From a virus, in IMG/VR virus record IMGVR_UViG_3300031565_000038, positions 1 through 56,586 of that record: a stretch of 56,586 bases of DNA; one strand, given 5' to 3'. Every line of letters begins with the position of its first letter. Within the stretch, counting starts at the first letter, position 1. The notes under the pieces were generated by a model, which was given only the letters and a program-made list of their open reading frames with translations, searched no databases and had not been told where the DNA came from. This document shows, piece after piece, positions 38,084-47,934 of this stretch. The position numbers were made by a program, and so were the translations under genes.

Positions 38084-40287
38084 TATCCTACAAAATTATA
38101 TTTCTCTATTAATTTAAACGTTGCTTCTTTCTTTGCTATATCATATTTGAATCCCTCATCTGTTATAAGCCACCCTGCTTTGTTCCTCGCAACCTTTACA
38201 AGTTTGTTCTTGTTTGCAAGCAAGGTGGCAAAATTCGCATCATAAAACGGCACTTTAACGGTCATCAACATGATCCCGAATTTTGGGTCTCCGATTTCCG
38301 GCTCTGTCGCTATACTTTTTTTTATTTTTATGTCTTGGTTTTCCGTAACCTCCACCCCGGTCGCCACGCTTTTTGTTTTCAACGTTGACAATTTCCCGGA
38401 TTGTTGGTACGCAAGGACGGAATTCTGCACCACGTCCAGACCAGTCGCTATAATGTTTTTGTTCTTTAACAAAATATTCGTTGGGGTAAAAGGTAAATTC
38501 CATGAAGCATCGCCGAAAAGGCTTGAATTGTCAAGAACAGTGTAATTCTCGAAAACTTCTGGCTTCCATTCCGTTGCACCGTCCTTTTGTACTTTCAAAA
38601 TAAAAGCATCTTCATCGCCGTCAACATCTTCGCTTGCATTCGCACCTTTTCCGACAACTGGGTTCTCCAACAGCTTGAATGCTCCCTTTGGATCACCCCT
38701 TAACGTGGATACCAGTTCAACCTTCTCTCCAACCGGAAGTATCGAAGTTCTGGTATTTTGCGTGTTGTATTCAGCCCTGCCGTTTATAAGTTCATACGAA
38801 TATTCTTTGAACCCTGTTTCTATCTCGGAATAAATACCGTCCAAAAAAACCTCCTCCTCGATTTCGTTCTGGTTCAGTTTATCTGATATGTCAAAACCTA
38901 CTTCATCAATAAAAATATCGTCTATCGGTTCAAAAACAAGTTTTTCATCACCGCCGATTACCTGAAACTCAAAACCGATGTTGTTCAGCAACCCAACGGA
39001 ATTAAAAAATTCTTTCGGTTTTACCGTGATAGGTGCGTTCCTGTCACTTAACGGAAGTCCCCTAAAATTAAGCCCTCCTATTACGTTCATTAACGTTTCT
39101 TGATCTACCCCGTTGAAAAAATCAGATTTAAAAGGTTCTTGTTTATCGAATATCAATTGACAGCACCTTAGCAGGGCTTTGTCCATAGGTATAGATTCAA
39201 TAGAAGTGGATGCAATGTTTACAACGGACTCTATCATTTGATTTTGCCCAGAAATAGTGGTTATGAACGCGAAACTTGTAAAGTTTCCTATATAAAGAAT
39301 AACGGACTCCCCTGCCAATATTTCCAATGGTTCATTTGTCGATTTTGTATCGTAGGTTATTGTTTTACGAATACCAGACCCAGTGAACGTTCCGAGCGAA
39401 ATTTGATTTTTGATCGTACCATCGAAGGCGGCGACAAATAATTCTCCATTCAGTACCGGGGCTATTTGGATTTCCGCCGACCCATTAAAAAATAACGTCT
39501 TGTCGACTTCTGAATTCAATAATATCATGTTATTGTTGGACGGTTGGGAGTCATCCAATAATATCAAATCATCGCTTACCGATTGGGCTTCTTCAAAATC
39601 GCTTTCCGTCAATTCTTGGTTTATAACGAATATCGGGTTTTTTAAAAATTCTTGAATACCTATGCTAAAAGTTGCCCCAGGTGAACTTGTCCAATTTGCA
39701 AAAAAGTTATTCGAAATCTCGGGGATGTTGATTGTTTTCTTTAAATCTACAAAATCAATTATCTGGTATCCACCTATGCTCTTTGTCCTCGTAAGGTCGA
39801 GTTTTATGTTTTTTCTTTTTTGCCACAAAGTAAAAAGCCCAGTCTGGTCAACGCTTATGGATATGCTTTCTATTGCGCCAGTATCCCCTTTGTTTGTTTT
39901 TAAAGTATTGAAATCAAACGTGAACAGATCTCCGAATGGTTGGTATTCCCAGTCCTCGTCCCTGTATTCTACTATCAGTTTTGCTTCTGCGATCAACTTG
40001 TTTTCCAAGAACAGCCCTTTGTCCCACTCACCGCCACCAAGATAAGTCCCGTACAATATCCTGAACCCATCGTTTATGAATTTAAGGTCTCCGATCTTGT
40101 ACTTTGAAAAAACACCGCTCGTAAATACGGCACCGATACCAAAGCCCCTTCCAAGCACAATAGATGAGTCTTCCCATCCTATCGGTGCTGACTCAAGGAT
40201 CTGTAACCCGTTTTTGGAAGATATCCAAAAACGAAACCTATTAGGCGTTTTATTGCCTACCGTATTTGGGTTAATCGGAGATGTCAT
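38083..40287 (-). CDS. Tail hub/tail tip-like protein, 734 aa
   Basis: A long, beta-rich protein directly after the tape measure gene and overlapping it by 17 bases. In siphoviruses this slot holds the distal tail/hub protein. The sequence has no enzyme motif I can name (KPKEFFNSVGLLNNIGFEFQ, VKVPFYDANFATLLANKNKL). Assignment is from position. Confidence 0.6.
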   Translation of the reverse strand: MTSPINPNTVGNKTPNRFRFWISSKNGLQILESAPIGWEDSSIVLGRGFGIGAVFTSGVFSKYKIGDLKFINDGFRILYGTYLGGGEWDKGLFLENKLIAEAKLIVEYRDEDWEYQPFGDLFTFDFNTLKTNKGDTGAIESISISVDQTGLFTLWQKRKNIKLDLTRTKSIGGYQIIDFVDLKKTINIPEISNNFFANWTSSPGATFSIGIQEFLKNPIFVINQELTESDFEEAQSVSDDLILLDDSQPSNNNMILLNSEVDKTLFFNGSAEIQIAPVLNGELFVAAFDGTIKNQISLGTFTGSGIRKTITYDTKSTNEPLEILAGESVILYIGNFTSFAFITTISGQNQMIESVVNIASTSIESIPMDKALLRCCQLIFDKQEPFKSDFFNGVDQETLMNVIGGLNFRGLPLSDRNAPITVKPKEFFNSVGLLNNIGFEFQVIGGDEKLVFEPIDDIFIDEVGFDISDKLNQNEIEEEVFLDGIYSEIETGFKEYSYELINGRAEYNTQNTRTSILPVGEKVELVSTLRGDPKGAFKLLENPVVGKGANASEDVDGDEDAFILKVQKDGATEWKPEVFENYTVLDNSSLFGDASWNLPFTPTNILLKNKNIIATGLDVVQNSVLAYQQSGKLSTLKTKSVATGVEVTENQDIKIKKSIATEPEIGDPKFGIMLMTVKVPFYDANFATLLANKNKLVKVARNKAGWLITDEGFKYDIAKKEATFKLIEKYNFVG

Positions 40288-43200
40288 ATAGCTTGTCCCT
40301 GTATGTTTGTGTAAAATTCCCCGTGCGCTTTCCTATCACTATTCCCCTTCTGTCTATTATTGGTATTTCCTTGTTTGTTATGGCTCTTTCTATTTTTTTA
40401 TTGCTTTCGATTAATTTACCCGTCATTATTTTTAATTCTATTGGATCATGCCCTGTTTGATTGATACCAGCCATTGCGACCAACTGTGGGTCTGTTATCT
40501 TTTTGAGCTCTGGGTTCGATGTTACCCTAGAGCCAGCCATGTCCGTGAACAGAGTTGGTTTTGTTGTCAGGTAGGATTTGCCCGACCTGTCCGTGGTGAT
40601 CTCCGCTTTTCCGTCCTCGGAGGTTACGAAGTTTGCTGGCGTTGAGAATTTTCCTTTTGTTCCAGTCTTGAATTTTTTTGATTTATTAAACAATGAAAAG
40701 ATGCTTGCAAATTGTAGAATCGTTGCAGCTATAAGTGGTATATTAAATGGAAATCCTTTTTTTGCGGCATTTGAAACAGCTACGGCTTGATTTGATTGTA
40801 TTATACCTAATGAGATAAGGTTTTCTCTTATTGCATCCGCCTTCTTGATTGCAAGGGCAATTTTACCAATAGCAGTTTCCTGACCGAATATAGCTATTGT
40901 TGCATCAAGTGTTGCAAATTTAGCAGCCCTTTTTGCTTCTTCTAAATCTTGTATTCTTTTAAGATCATCCGCTTCAAGTTGCGCTTTTTTGTCAAGAAAA
41001 TCCTGCGTAGCCTGTAATTTCGCTTCGTTTTCTTCCTCCAAGCCTTCTTCGATATCTTCTTCTACTGGGGCATCGATCTCTTCTGCAAGTTTATCAATAG
41101 CTTCAGCTATTTCTGACTTCTGCTTATCAATAATTGTTTGGCGTCTTGCAAATTCAACATCCCAAAGTCCAGCAAGTACAATTATTTTTTCTTGTTCAGA
41201 TAATATTGCAAAATCTTTACTTTTTTTAATTTGGTTTATTTCGTGTTCATAAATTTCCTCATCAGTAACTAGACCGTATTTCTTTTTTATTTTAAATACT
41301 TCTTCCTGTCTTTTAATTTCGCTTTTTATATCTTCAGCAAGCTTAAGTTCTGCCGCCAATTTATCTGCTTTTATTTTATCTTCTTCTGCTTTTTTTGCAA
41401 GTGCTTTTTCTTCTTCGATAGATTTTATTTCTTCTTTTCTTTTATTGATAAGAAACGTTCTGACAATACCTATTAATTTATTTCTAAGATTTGTTTCAGA
41501 AACAGAAAATTCATCAGAAAATGAAGAAATCAATTTATTCTCCTCCAACCCAGCTGATGTTAGTAATTCCAAGGTTAGTTTTTTTCTTTTTTTCAGATTA
41601 TCAATTGATATATTGTTCTGAATAGCCTCAACCTTAGTTAACTCCCTAAATGTTCCAAATGTAGTTTCACGACCAACACGTAATTCACCCTCTAATTTAC
41701 TTATCTCTTTTAGAGTTACAGCTAAATCAGATACTATCTTCGGAGTCGAAAGTTCTGTTAACTCATTAAGTATTTCCTGCTGTTTTGTCACAAAACCCTC
41801 TGCAAGACCAGTATTTATTCCTAGAACTTTTCCGTACTTATCAATTTCGGTCGCAGCAGAAGGGACTATTTTTACAATATCGCCTATAATTGTTTCAATT
41901 TCATCTTGTTGTTTTTTATTTGGCTCTCCTATTTCTAATAATTCAGTATATCTTGTTATCAAAATATCGAGTTTATCTCCATTTTCTTTTAAAGATATTT
42001 TTGTTTTTGCCATCGCAGTTGATAATTCAGAATTGAATTCATTCAACGTTGACAATGAACTTGCGCCTTTGTTTAGAACGCCTATAAATTTAGTAAACAG
42101 TTGAGTTGCACTTCTCAGGAACGGATTTAGCTTTGTTCCCAAATTGATAGCCAGACCTTCAAGTGCCGATCGTGCCTTGTCAGCATCGCCAACAAGGTTG
42201 TCACGCATAACATCTGCCATTCGTTTTGCAGCACCAGCAGCACCTTCGTATTTCTTTGTCAGCAGATCGCCCTCTCTTGCGTTGTCAGCCAATATAATTG
42301 CCGCTGTAGCACCACGTTTCCCGAACAGTTCCATTGCAGTTTTGTTCTTATCGGTGGCATTACGGATTTTCCCCATTGCTTCTTCCCATGTCAGCCCCTG
42401 TTTTGAAAGTTCAAGGAAAATATTCCTTAGCGAAGTTCCTGCTATCGAAGCTTCAAGGCCCCTATCGACCAACAAACTTAATGAAGCCGTTGCACGTTCA
42501 ACGGATACATCTGCATTTGTTGCAACAGGAGCAACCTTCGACATTGCGTTCTCGAACTTGGATATGTCCAGAGCCGAGCTTGCAAATGAAAGTGCCATTA
42601 CATCCGCTACCCTCGTTGTTTCTTTTGCGGTAAGCCCAAAACCTTTAACCGTTGCTGCGGCTACCGTGGCAGCCTGCCCTAAGTCTGCGTCAGCAGCGGT
42701 CGATAAATCCAATACCGCTGCTGTGGCATCGAGTATCTGCGTTGACGTGAAGCCTAATTTAGCAAGGTTTATTTCCAATTGTGCAACTTCGGAAGCTGTT
42801 TTTTCAGTCGATTCGCCAAGGTCTTGTGCAAGTTTTCTGAGTGAAATGAGTTCGCTTCCAGTTGCGCCAGATACAGCACCGACCTTGCTTATTTGCCTGT
42901 CAAAACCTGCAAATGTACGTATTGCGTTGCTTACGCCCCTTATAGCAGACCTTATGCCCAAATATGCACCAGCGGTTGCCACAAGTGTCGTAACCTGTGA
43001 TTTAAGTGCTTTTGTTAACCCACCACCTACACCGGTTGTTTTTTGCAGTTCTGTTTTTGTCATTTTTAACTGCTCCGTGTATTGTTTGAATTTTGCCCTG
43101 CTCTCGTCCGTTTCTCTCTGCTCCCTATTCCTCAGTGTATTGAGCGCTTTTATTTTGGCTTTGAGATCGTCAATTGATTTTCCTTGGTTGACAGCGTCTT

Positions 43201-43516
43201 TTTGTAATTGTTTTTCTTTGATTGCAAGTTTTTCAGCTGTTTTTATCGCTTTTTGCCTCTCATTTTCAAGCGTGGCAGCAATTTTTTTTGCCTCCTTATC
43301 AGCTTTTTCTTTTTCCTTTACCGATTTCGCTAAATCATCTTGACCTTTTTTCAGGCTGTCAACCGTTGTTTTAGCCTTTTTTAGTTCAGAATCCCGCTCC
43401 TTTAGTAGTTTTAAGTCTTTTTTCCGTGTTTCGTGAAGCTCAATAATAGCATCGTTCAAAGCCCTTATGGCTTTTTCAACCTGCAATACCAAATCCATGC
43501 TAACATCTTCTGCCAT
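40271..43516 (-). CDS. Tape measure protein, 1081 aa
   Basis: Very long helical protein with a coiled coil over the first 160 residues (SLKKGQDDLAKSVKEKEK), a Gly/Ala-rich region with membrane-like stretches (GGGLTKALKSQVTTLVATAG), then long charged helices (EEKALAKKAEEDKIKADKL). This is the classic tail length ruler of siphoviruses, which also helps DNA entry. Flanked upstream by two assembly-chaperone-like genes. Confidence 0.88.
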   Translation of the reverse strand: MAEDVSMDLVLQVEKAIRALNDAIIELHETRKKDLKLLKERDSELKKAKTTVDSLKKGQDDLAKSVKEKEKADKEAKKIAATLENERQKAIKTAEKLAIKEKQLQKDAVNQGKSIDDLKAKIKALNTLRNREQRETDESRAKFKQYTEQLKMTKTELQKTTGVGGGLTKALKSQVTTLVATAGAYLGIRSAIRGVSNAIRTFAGFDRQISKVGAVSGATGSELISLRKLAQDLGESTEKTASEVAQLEINLAKLGFTSTQILDATAAVLDLSTAADADLGQAATVAAATVKGFGLTAKETTRVADVMALSFASSALDISKFENAMSKVAPVATNADVSVERATASLSLLVDRGLEASIAGTSLRNIFLELSKQGLTWEEAMGKIRNATDKNKTAMELFGKRGATAAIILADNAREGDLLTKKYEGAAGAAKRMADVMRDNLVGDADKARSALEGLAINLGTKLNPFLRSATQLFTKFIGVLNKGASSLSTLNEFNSELSTAMAKTKISLKENGDKLDILITRYTELLEIGEPNKKQQDEIETIIGDIVKIVPSAATEIDKYGKVLGINTGLAEGFVTKQQEILNELTELSTPKIVSDLAVTLKEISKLEGELRVGRETTFGTFRELTKVEAIQNNISIDNLKKRKKLTLELLTSAGLEENKLISSFSDEFSVSETNLRNKLIGIVRTFLINKRKEEIKSIEEEKALAKKAEEDKIKADKLAAELKLAEDIKSEIKRQEEVFKIKKKYGLVTDEEIYEHEINQIKKSKDFAILSEQEKIIVLAGLWDVEFARRQTIIDKQKSEIAEAIDKLAEEIDAPVEEDIEEGLEEENEAKLQATQDFLDKKAQLEADDLKRIQDLEEAKRAAKFATLDATIAIFGQETAIGKIALAIKKADAIRENLISLGIIQSNQAVAVSNAAKKGFPFNIPLIAATILQFASIFSLFNKSKKFKTGTKGKFSTPANFVTSEDGKAEITTDRSGKSYLTTKPTLFTDMAGSRVTSNPELKKITDPQLVAMAGINQTGHDPIELKIMTGKLIESNKKIERAITNKEIPIIDRRGIVIGKRTGNFTQTYRDKLYDISD

Positions 43517-43518
43517 TG

Positions 43519-44079
43519 TTATTTTATTTCACGTGCTATTTTTACCATTTCAAAAAAATCTGAAAGAACAACAGAATTGTCTATGTTGATGTTGTTCATC
43601 CCGAATACCTTTATTTTAAGATTTGTAAACGAAATCCCTTTTTTGCTCCCCTCGTTGATCTTGCTTTCATTGAACTTGTCGTTTATAAACTGGATTTCCT
43701 GTGTTATCTTCGCCAAGTCCTCGAACGTTTTTACTTCGATCTGGAACTCATCGAACAGCATCCTGCACCATTCATCCATCTTGCCGCCATTAAAATCTTT
43801 TCCAAGTGTTTCACAATATCCCTTCATTTCCGCTTCGTACTGCATCAGATCTGAAATTGTGTCCATGTACGTTTCTAGTTTCAAAACCTTGTTGCCAAGC
43901 GCAACAAGATCAAAACCGTTGTCCAAGAATGCGGTATCGCCAAGACCAACCTTGACGAGTGCGATAAGTTCATTTATATTTTCGTCATCAATACCGTACT
44001 TTTCCAACGGGTACAGTTCGTTGGTCTGGTCGTATTGACCGTAATCGCCCACCGTTATCTTATGCAGCTTCCTGTACAC
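43519..44079 (-). CDS. Tail assembly chaperone-like protein, 186 aa
   Basis: Starts with GTG at 44079 (MYRKLHKITVGDYGQYDQTN), overlapping the preceding gene by 20 bases. Acidic alpha-helical protein directly before the tape measure, as tail assembly chaperones are. The frame relation to the previous gene is +1, so a -1 slip could not fuse them. Assignment is from position. Confidence 0.55.
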   Translation of the reverse strand: MYRKLHKITVGDYGQYDQTNELYPLEKYGIDDENINELIALVKVGLGDTAFLDNGFDLVALGNKVLKLETYMDTISDLMQYEAEMKGYCETLGKDFNGGKMDEWCRMLFDEFQIEVKTFEDLAKITQEIQFINDKFNESKINEGSKKGISFTNLKIKVFGMNNINIDNSVVLSDFFEMVKIAREIK

Positions 44080-44389
44080 CTTCGATATAATATTTTTTAA
44101 CCGTTGAAATGCAGTTTTTTAAATAATCGAACGAAACGCCCCTTGAACCGATCTCTTTTGCTTCTTTTTTGCATTCTTTCAATATTGCATCAAGTAGGTT
44201 GAAAAATCCTTGCTGAATAGCGTAAGCCTCTTTTTTTTTCTCGTCAACCATATGAGACTTTGTTATTTTAACAAGTTCTTCAAGGTATTTGATCGAAACG
44301 TATCTGATCCCAAATTTTTTAGATACTTTTTTTGATGATTTATAAATATCATCAAGGTTCTTGAACAAAACTTTGTGTATTTTTTTCAT
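44060..44389 (-). CDS. Small tail-assembly gene, 109 aa
   Basis: Basic helical protein (VLFKNLDDIYKSSKKVSKKF). It lies in the slot of the first tail chaperone, overlapping the next gene by 20 bases. No motif names its role. Confidence 0.5.
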   Translation of the reverse strand: MKKIHKVLFKNLDDIYKSSKKVSKKFGIRYVSIKYLEELVKITKSHMVDEKKKEAYAIQQGFFNLLDAILKECKKEAKEIGSRGVSFDYLKNCISTVKKYYIEGVQEAA

Positions 44390-44835
44390 TTTCTAAGTAC
44401 TTTGTTTTTATAAAATCCGTACAATGATTTACTGCTTGCCATACTTGCAATACGTTTGTTATCTACCGTTAACCCATATATATATTCTCCGTATCCTGCC
44501 CGATTTTTCTCCGTTCTAGGTGCTGAAAGAAAATTCGACTTGTGGTCAAAACTCCCAAAAAAGTAAGTCCCTTTGTTTTCGTTTGTTGAAATAAACATCT
44601 CACCTTGAAAATCACCAGTTCCTTTAAGATTTGGTTTGCTAAAACCTTTTTTCTTTGCGTAAGGTTTTGAATAAAGCGGTTTTATGGGCTTTCCTGTTGA
44701 AAGCTGTGAAGCGAGCATCTGTTTTTGATTTAGCTTAACCAACAATTCCTCGTTGTCAGAAATTGCATTGGCAATCCAAACATCCATGTCCCTTACAAAT
44801 GCTTCGCTCCGCTTCCTCAGTTCGCCCAAATCCAT
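44386..44835 (-). CDS. Tail or connector component, 149 aa
   Basis: MDLGELRKRSEAFVRDMDVW followed by beta-rich sequence (GEMFISTNENKGTYFFGSF). Position between the tube gene and assembly genes suggests a tail completion role. Unknown family. Confidence 0.5.
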   Translation of the reverse strand: MDLGELRKRSEAFVRDMDVWIANAISDNEELLVKLNQKQMLASQLSTGKPIKPLYSKPYAKKKGFSKPNLKGTGDFQGEMFISTNENKGTYFFGSFDHKSNFLSAPRTEKNRAGYGEYIYGLTVDNKRIASMASSKSLYGFYKNKVLRK

Positions 44836-44838
44836 GGG

Positions 44839-44982
44839 TTACTCTTTTTTCTTTGGTAGTTTGCCGCCAATTTCAACATACCATTCTTCCCAAGTCTTGT
44901 TATCGCCTTTACAATATTTATTGTACCAAGCCTCGAATTGCTTAGGTGTCAATTTAGCATACCTTTTATTCAAACTTTTCAT
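44839..44982 (-). CDS. Small protein between tail genes, 47 aa
   Basis: ATG 44982 overlaps the stop of the tail tube gene (TAATG). MKSLNKRYAKLTPKQFEAWY then YVEIGGKLPKKKE. Basic and Trp-rich. Conserved spacing supports a real gene; its role is unknown. Confidence 0.5.
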   Translation of the reverse strand: MKSLNKRYAKLTPKQFEAWYNKYCKGDNKTWEEWYVEIGGKLPKKKE

Positions 44983-45887
44983 TATGCTTGTGGTTTAATT
45001 TCTAATCCATTTGAAATATACCCATAAAAAGTAGCGGTTGCAGCCTCATCGGTTACACGTATGGTCAAGGTATCACCAGCTGCTAAATTTGCAGGCACAG
45101 CATCTTTTTGAATTAAAAGATCATAAATGGACACATCATCGAAATCACTAATCGAAATTGCCGGTGTGCTTACACTTGTTATCAAAGTTTCAAAATCTGC
45201 ATCCACTAATGGATTTGTAGGCGCAAACCCTACACCGTCACGTGTGGTTATTTTTACCTGAACAATTCCAGTACTTATATTGTAAGGCGTTACAATTTTC
45301 ATCTTAAGCCCTACCGGTACATAATTTGTAAGATCGGTAAGCGTGTACCCAACGGATATAATTTCCCTGTTGTCCCATTGGTCTACATCACGTGCAAAGA
45401 AATAGAACGGGTAGCTGTTAGAAAGCGGATCTGCTGGAAGGTCGTTCTTTTTGTTAATTACAAAACGCATCCCTGAATAAGTGCCGTCCGAGTTCCTTGT
45501 AACGTCCCATTTTTTACCTTCAAGATAAATCAGCACGTCAACTGTCTGCCCATCGTAACCGTTCTTAGCCATATAATCGCAGAACGTTTCCCTCAAATAA
45601 GCAAGCATCGATGGAACTGGTTTGCTTTCCATGATCTTATAGTTGTTCGGCGTTGTGGTGATCGTTGGGTCATCTGTTGTTTTCTCTGTTGAATTTGTGA
45701 CAAGAACGTCACCCTTTACTCCTGCTGTTTTGCCAGCAACGATTGTTCTCATTGCAGTGGCAAGGTCATTGAGCTGCGCTTCTGTGTAGCTCTCACCGGG
45801 TCTTGTTATCAACGCAGCCTGTGGTTTACCTGGGAAGCATTCTTGCCCAGACCTGCCTACGAAAAATAACGGATTGTTACAGTTCAT
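44982..45887 (-). CDS. Major tail (tube) protein, 301 aa
   Basis: Beta-rich protein with no obvious enzyme motif (GVKGDVLVTNSTEKTTDDPT, SYPFYFFARDVDQWDN) between the connector genes and tape measure. In siphoviruses the major tail tube protein occupies this slot, and the size fits. Function assigned from position. Confidence 0.6.
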   Translation of the reverse strand: MNCNNPLFFVGRSGQECFPGKPQAALITRPGESYTEAQLNDLATAMRTIVAGKTAGVKGDVLVTNSTEKTTDDPTITTTPNNYKIMESKPVPSMLAYLRETFCDYMAKNGYDGQTVDVLIYLEGKKWDVTRNSDGTYSGMRFVINKKNDLPADPLSNSYPFYFFARDVDQWDNREIISVGYTLTDLTNYVPVGLKMKIVTPYNISTGIVQVKITTRDGVGFAPTNPLVDADFETLITSVSTPAISISDFDDVSIYDLLIQKDAVPANLAAGDTLTIRVTDEAATATFYGYISNGLEIKPQA

Positions 45888-45903
45888 TTTTTTATTTTTT
45901 TAA

Positions 45904-46410
45904 TTAACAATTGTTTAATTTATAATCTACGCTTGTATCGAACCTGACAAGATAAAAGGGCTGCATATTGTCTTCTGGCTTTACCATCCCGAACTTCTCA
46001 AAAGCCTCCAGTCCTGATGTAATCTCAGGTGGTTCAAAATCCGTGTTGACCATCAAAGCGACAATGTCTTTATGCACAAGATCAATGGCATCGCCACGAT
46101 CCGTTACACTTGGATATATCCTCTCTATGTCAACCGAAAAATAAATGCCCACCTTCGCACGGTAATCAGAATAACTGTCGCCTAAATGCTCATGGTCGTT
46201 TTCTACAAGAAAAAAACTGCTCGCATCTATCCTGTCATCCAATAAAACTTCTTTGTAATCAAGTTTGTTTCCAAGATCAATAGCAGGGACTTTTTCACCT
46301 GCCCTCTCATTGTGAAAGGCACGCCCATAACTCGAATAGTTTGCGGTTGTCCACAGACCGTTCTCGAATATAGCCCTAAGCTCCTCTATCTTAGCCCCTA
46401 TCCCGATCAT
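45904..46410 (-). CDS. Tail completion/neck protein, 168 aa
   Basis: Mixed alpha/beta protein (FFLVENDHEHLGDSYSDYRA) with ATGA overlap to the upstream gene. Sits between the head and tail blocks, typical of neck or tail terminator proteins. Family not recognised. Confidence 0.52.
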   Translation of the reverse strand: MIGIGAKIEELRAIFENGLWTTANYSSYGRAFHNERAGEKVPAIDLGNKLDYKEVLLDDRIDASSFFLVENDHEHLGDSYSDYRAKVGIYFSVDIERIYPSVTDRGDAIDLVHKDIVALMVNTDFEPPEITSGLEAFEKFGMVKPEDNMQPFYLVRFDTSVDYKLNNC

Positions 46411-47462
46411 CTTAAAGTAGCGTTTATGATTCTTGGCTTATAAAAGAAGTCCTTTTTCAAATCCCTTATAGCCCTACCTATTTTCGATAATACGCCCTGA
46501 ACATAAACGGTTTCATCTTTGTAGCCGTGCAGCTCAAGGTTTATCTTCTTTATGTTCTCATCGGTTATGCTTTCCGTGCGGTTGCTCCTTGTCGAGTTTT
46601 TTACAAGGTCAAGAACCTTTGCAGCCATTGACAACTGTATTGCATATGCAAGTTTGTTCTTGTTCCTTATCATCAGCTCCGTGTAATCTTGATATACGTT
46701 TATGATGATGTTCAACCCTCCCGTATCCGAAAGGCTCTGATATTCCGTTACGTCCAAAACCTTGTTTGTATGCTGCACGTAAACAGGCTCGATATAAAAG
46801 TCCATTAACTGGAATTGATAACTCGACATGTCGTAATTCCTCTTATATGGTTTCGCCCCGTTAAGATCATCTTCAAAATAACCAACATAAAAAGTACCGC
46901 CCTTGTAAGAAACATCATCCGCTATATACCATTCCAAACTTTCAATTACAGACTCTCCAGCGGAAGTCGTTACCGATTTCGTTGCAATCGCTGCTTTTTT
47001 ATTTGAGTTGTACAAATAAACATTAAACGTTTTTTCAAGGTCAAAAGCCAATTCTATTTGAGAAATAACGGATAATATGCTATTTCTGCAAATAGGAACG
47101 ATTTTAAAACCTATGAACCTATTAGACGTGTCAAGCGTATCGCTAAAATTCTTCTCAAAAGGATAAAGGTTGCAAGAACTGATATGATCAGATTCCCCCT
47201 GCGTTACCTTAGAACATACATCGCTGATAACCGCCTTTTGCATTTTTGATAAATACGTGTTAAAAGCAACATCGGCAACAGCCCTGTCCTCTTGACAGTC
47301 CTTTACGTTCTTTATCGTAACCAAGGCAGAGGCATCCTGAAATTTCAATCCAGAGGTACTTCCAAGATTATCGGCGTCAACAATATCATACCCGGAAGTG
47401 GTCGGCTGATTCCAACCGACCAATCCGAATATTGAAGCCTGTATCTTGTCGTGCCTCAGCAT
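46407..47462 (-). CDS. Head-tail region structural protein, 351 aa
   Basis: Alpha/beta protein (QSLSDTGGLNIIINVYQDYT) that could be a connector or adaptor. Two acidic and basic stretches but no clear motif. Assigned structural by position after the capsid and signal-bearing gene. Confidence 0.52.
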   Translation of the reverse strand: MLRHDKIQASIFGLVGWNQPTTSGYDIVDADNLGSTSGLKFQDASALVTIKNVKDCQEDRAVADVAFNTYLSKMQKAVISDVCSKVTQGESDHISSCNLYPFEKNFSDTLDTSNRFIGFKIVPICRNSILSVISQIELAFDLEKTFNVYLYNSNKKAAIATKSVTTSAGESVIESLEWYIADDVSYKGGTFYVGYFEDDLNGAKPYKRNYDMSSYQFQLMDFYIEPVYVQHTNKVLDVTEYQSLSDTGGLNIIINVYQDYTELMIRNKNKLAYAIQLSMAAKVLDLVKNSTRSNRTESITDENIKKINLELHGYKDETVYVQGVLSKIGRAIRDLKKDFFYKPRIINATLR

Positions 47463-47933
47463 TTAGTACCAAAATTTAAAATACCACTTTGTTGTTTTAA
47501 GTTTGAGTTCATCGGTTATACCTTTTTCAAGAATACGCCAATACCTTGCTTTCACAGCAGTGGTAGACGTTATCCTGAATGTTGTATCAACAGTGCCTGC
47601 ATAAGTAATGGTATCCAAAGCAGTATATGCCTCATCTGGGAACTCCTTGTACTGTAGTATAAAATAATGGGCATTTGCAATTCCTGCCGTTCCGCCCAAT
47701 GAATCAACATCCATATATAAATCACAGATAGTTTCAACATTTGTATTTACAAAAATAGTTTTTGTAAGTGTTGAATCCGCAGTTCCTGTTGTGTCAGCTG
47801 CAGTTCCCGTAATAAAATAAGCTGTTTTCCCATCTGAAAGAACGTTGTCGTATGCAGTATCTTTTCCCCTGAATTGCGCCATTATAGAAAATGAAACAAA
47901 CATTAAAGCAATATATAATATTATTTTTTTCAT
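47463..47933 (-). CDS. Secreted-type structural-operon protein, 156 aa
   Basis: Starting at ATG 47933 gives MKKIILYIALMFVSFSIMAQ, a textbook signal peptide with Gln after the cleavage site, followed by a beta-rich body (NTNVETICDLYMDVDSLGG) with repeated Thr/Ala-rich stretches. It lies between the major capsid gene and the connector gene, where a decoration or head protein is expected. A secreted protein in this slot is odd; it may instead act on the envelope. Confidence 0.55.
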   Translation of the reverse strand: MKKIILYIALMFVSFSIMAQFRGKDTAYDNVLSDGKTAYFITGTAADTTGTADSTLTKTIFVNTNVETICDLYMDVDSLGGTAGIANAHYFILQYKEFPDEAYTALDTITYAGTVDTTFRITSTTAVKARYWRILEKGITDELKLKTTKWYFKFWY

Positions 47934-47934
47934 C

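Noticed and set aside
43519-44389. Programmed -1 frameshift between the tail chaperone genes
   Set aside because: The second frame is +1 to the first, so a -1 slip on the AAAAAA run would not join them. A +1 slip cannot be excluded but has no visible signal.
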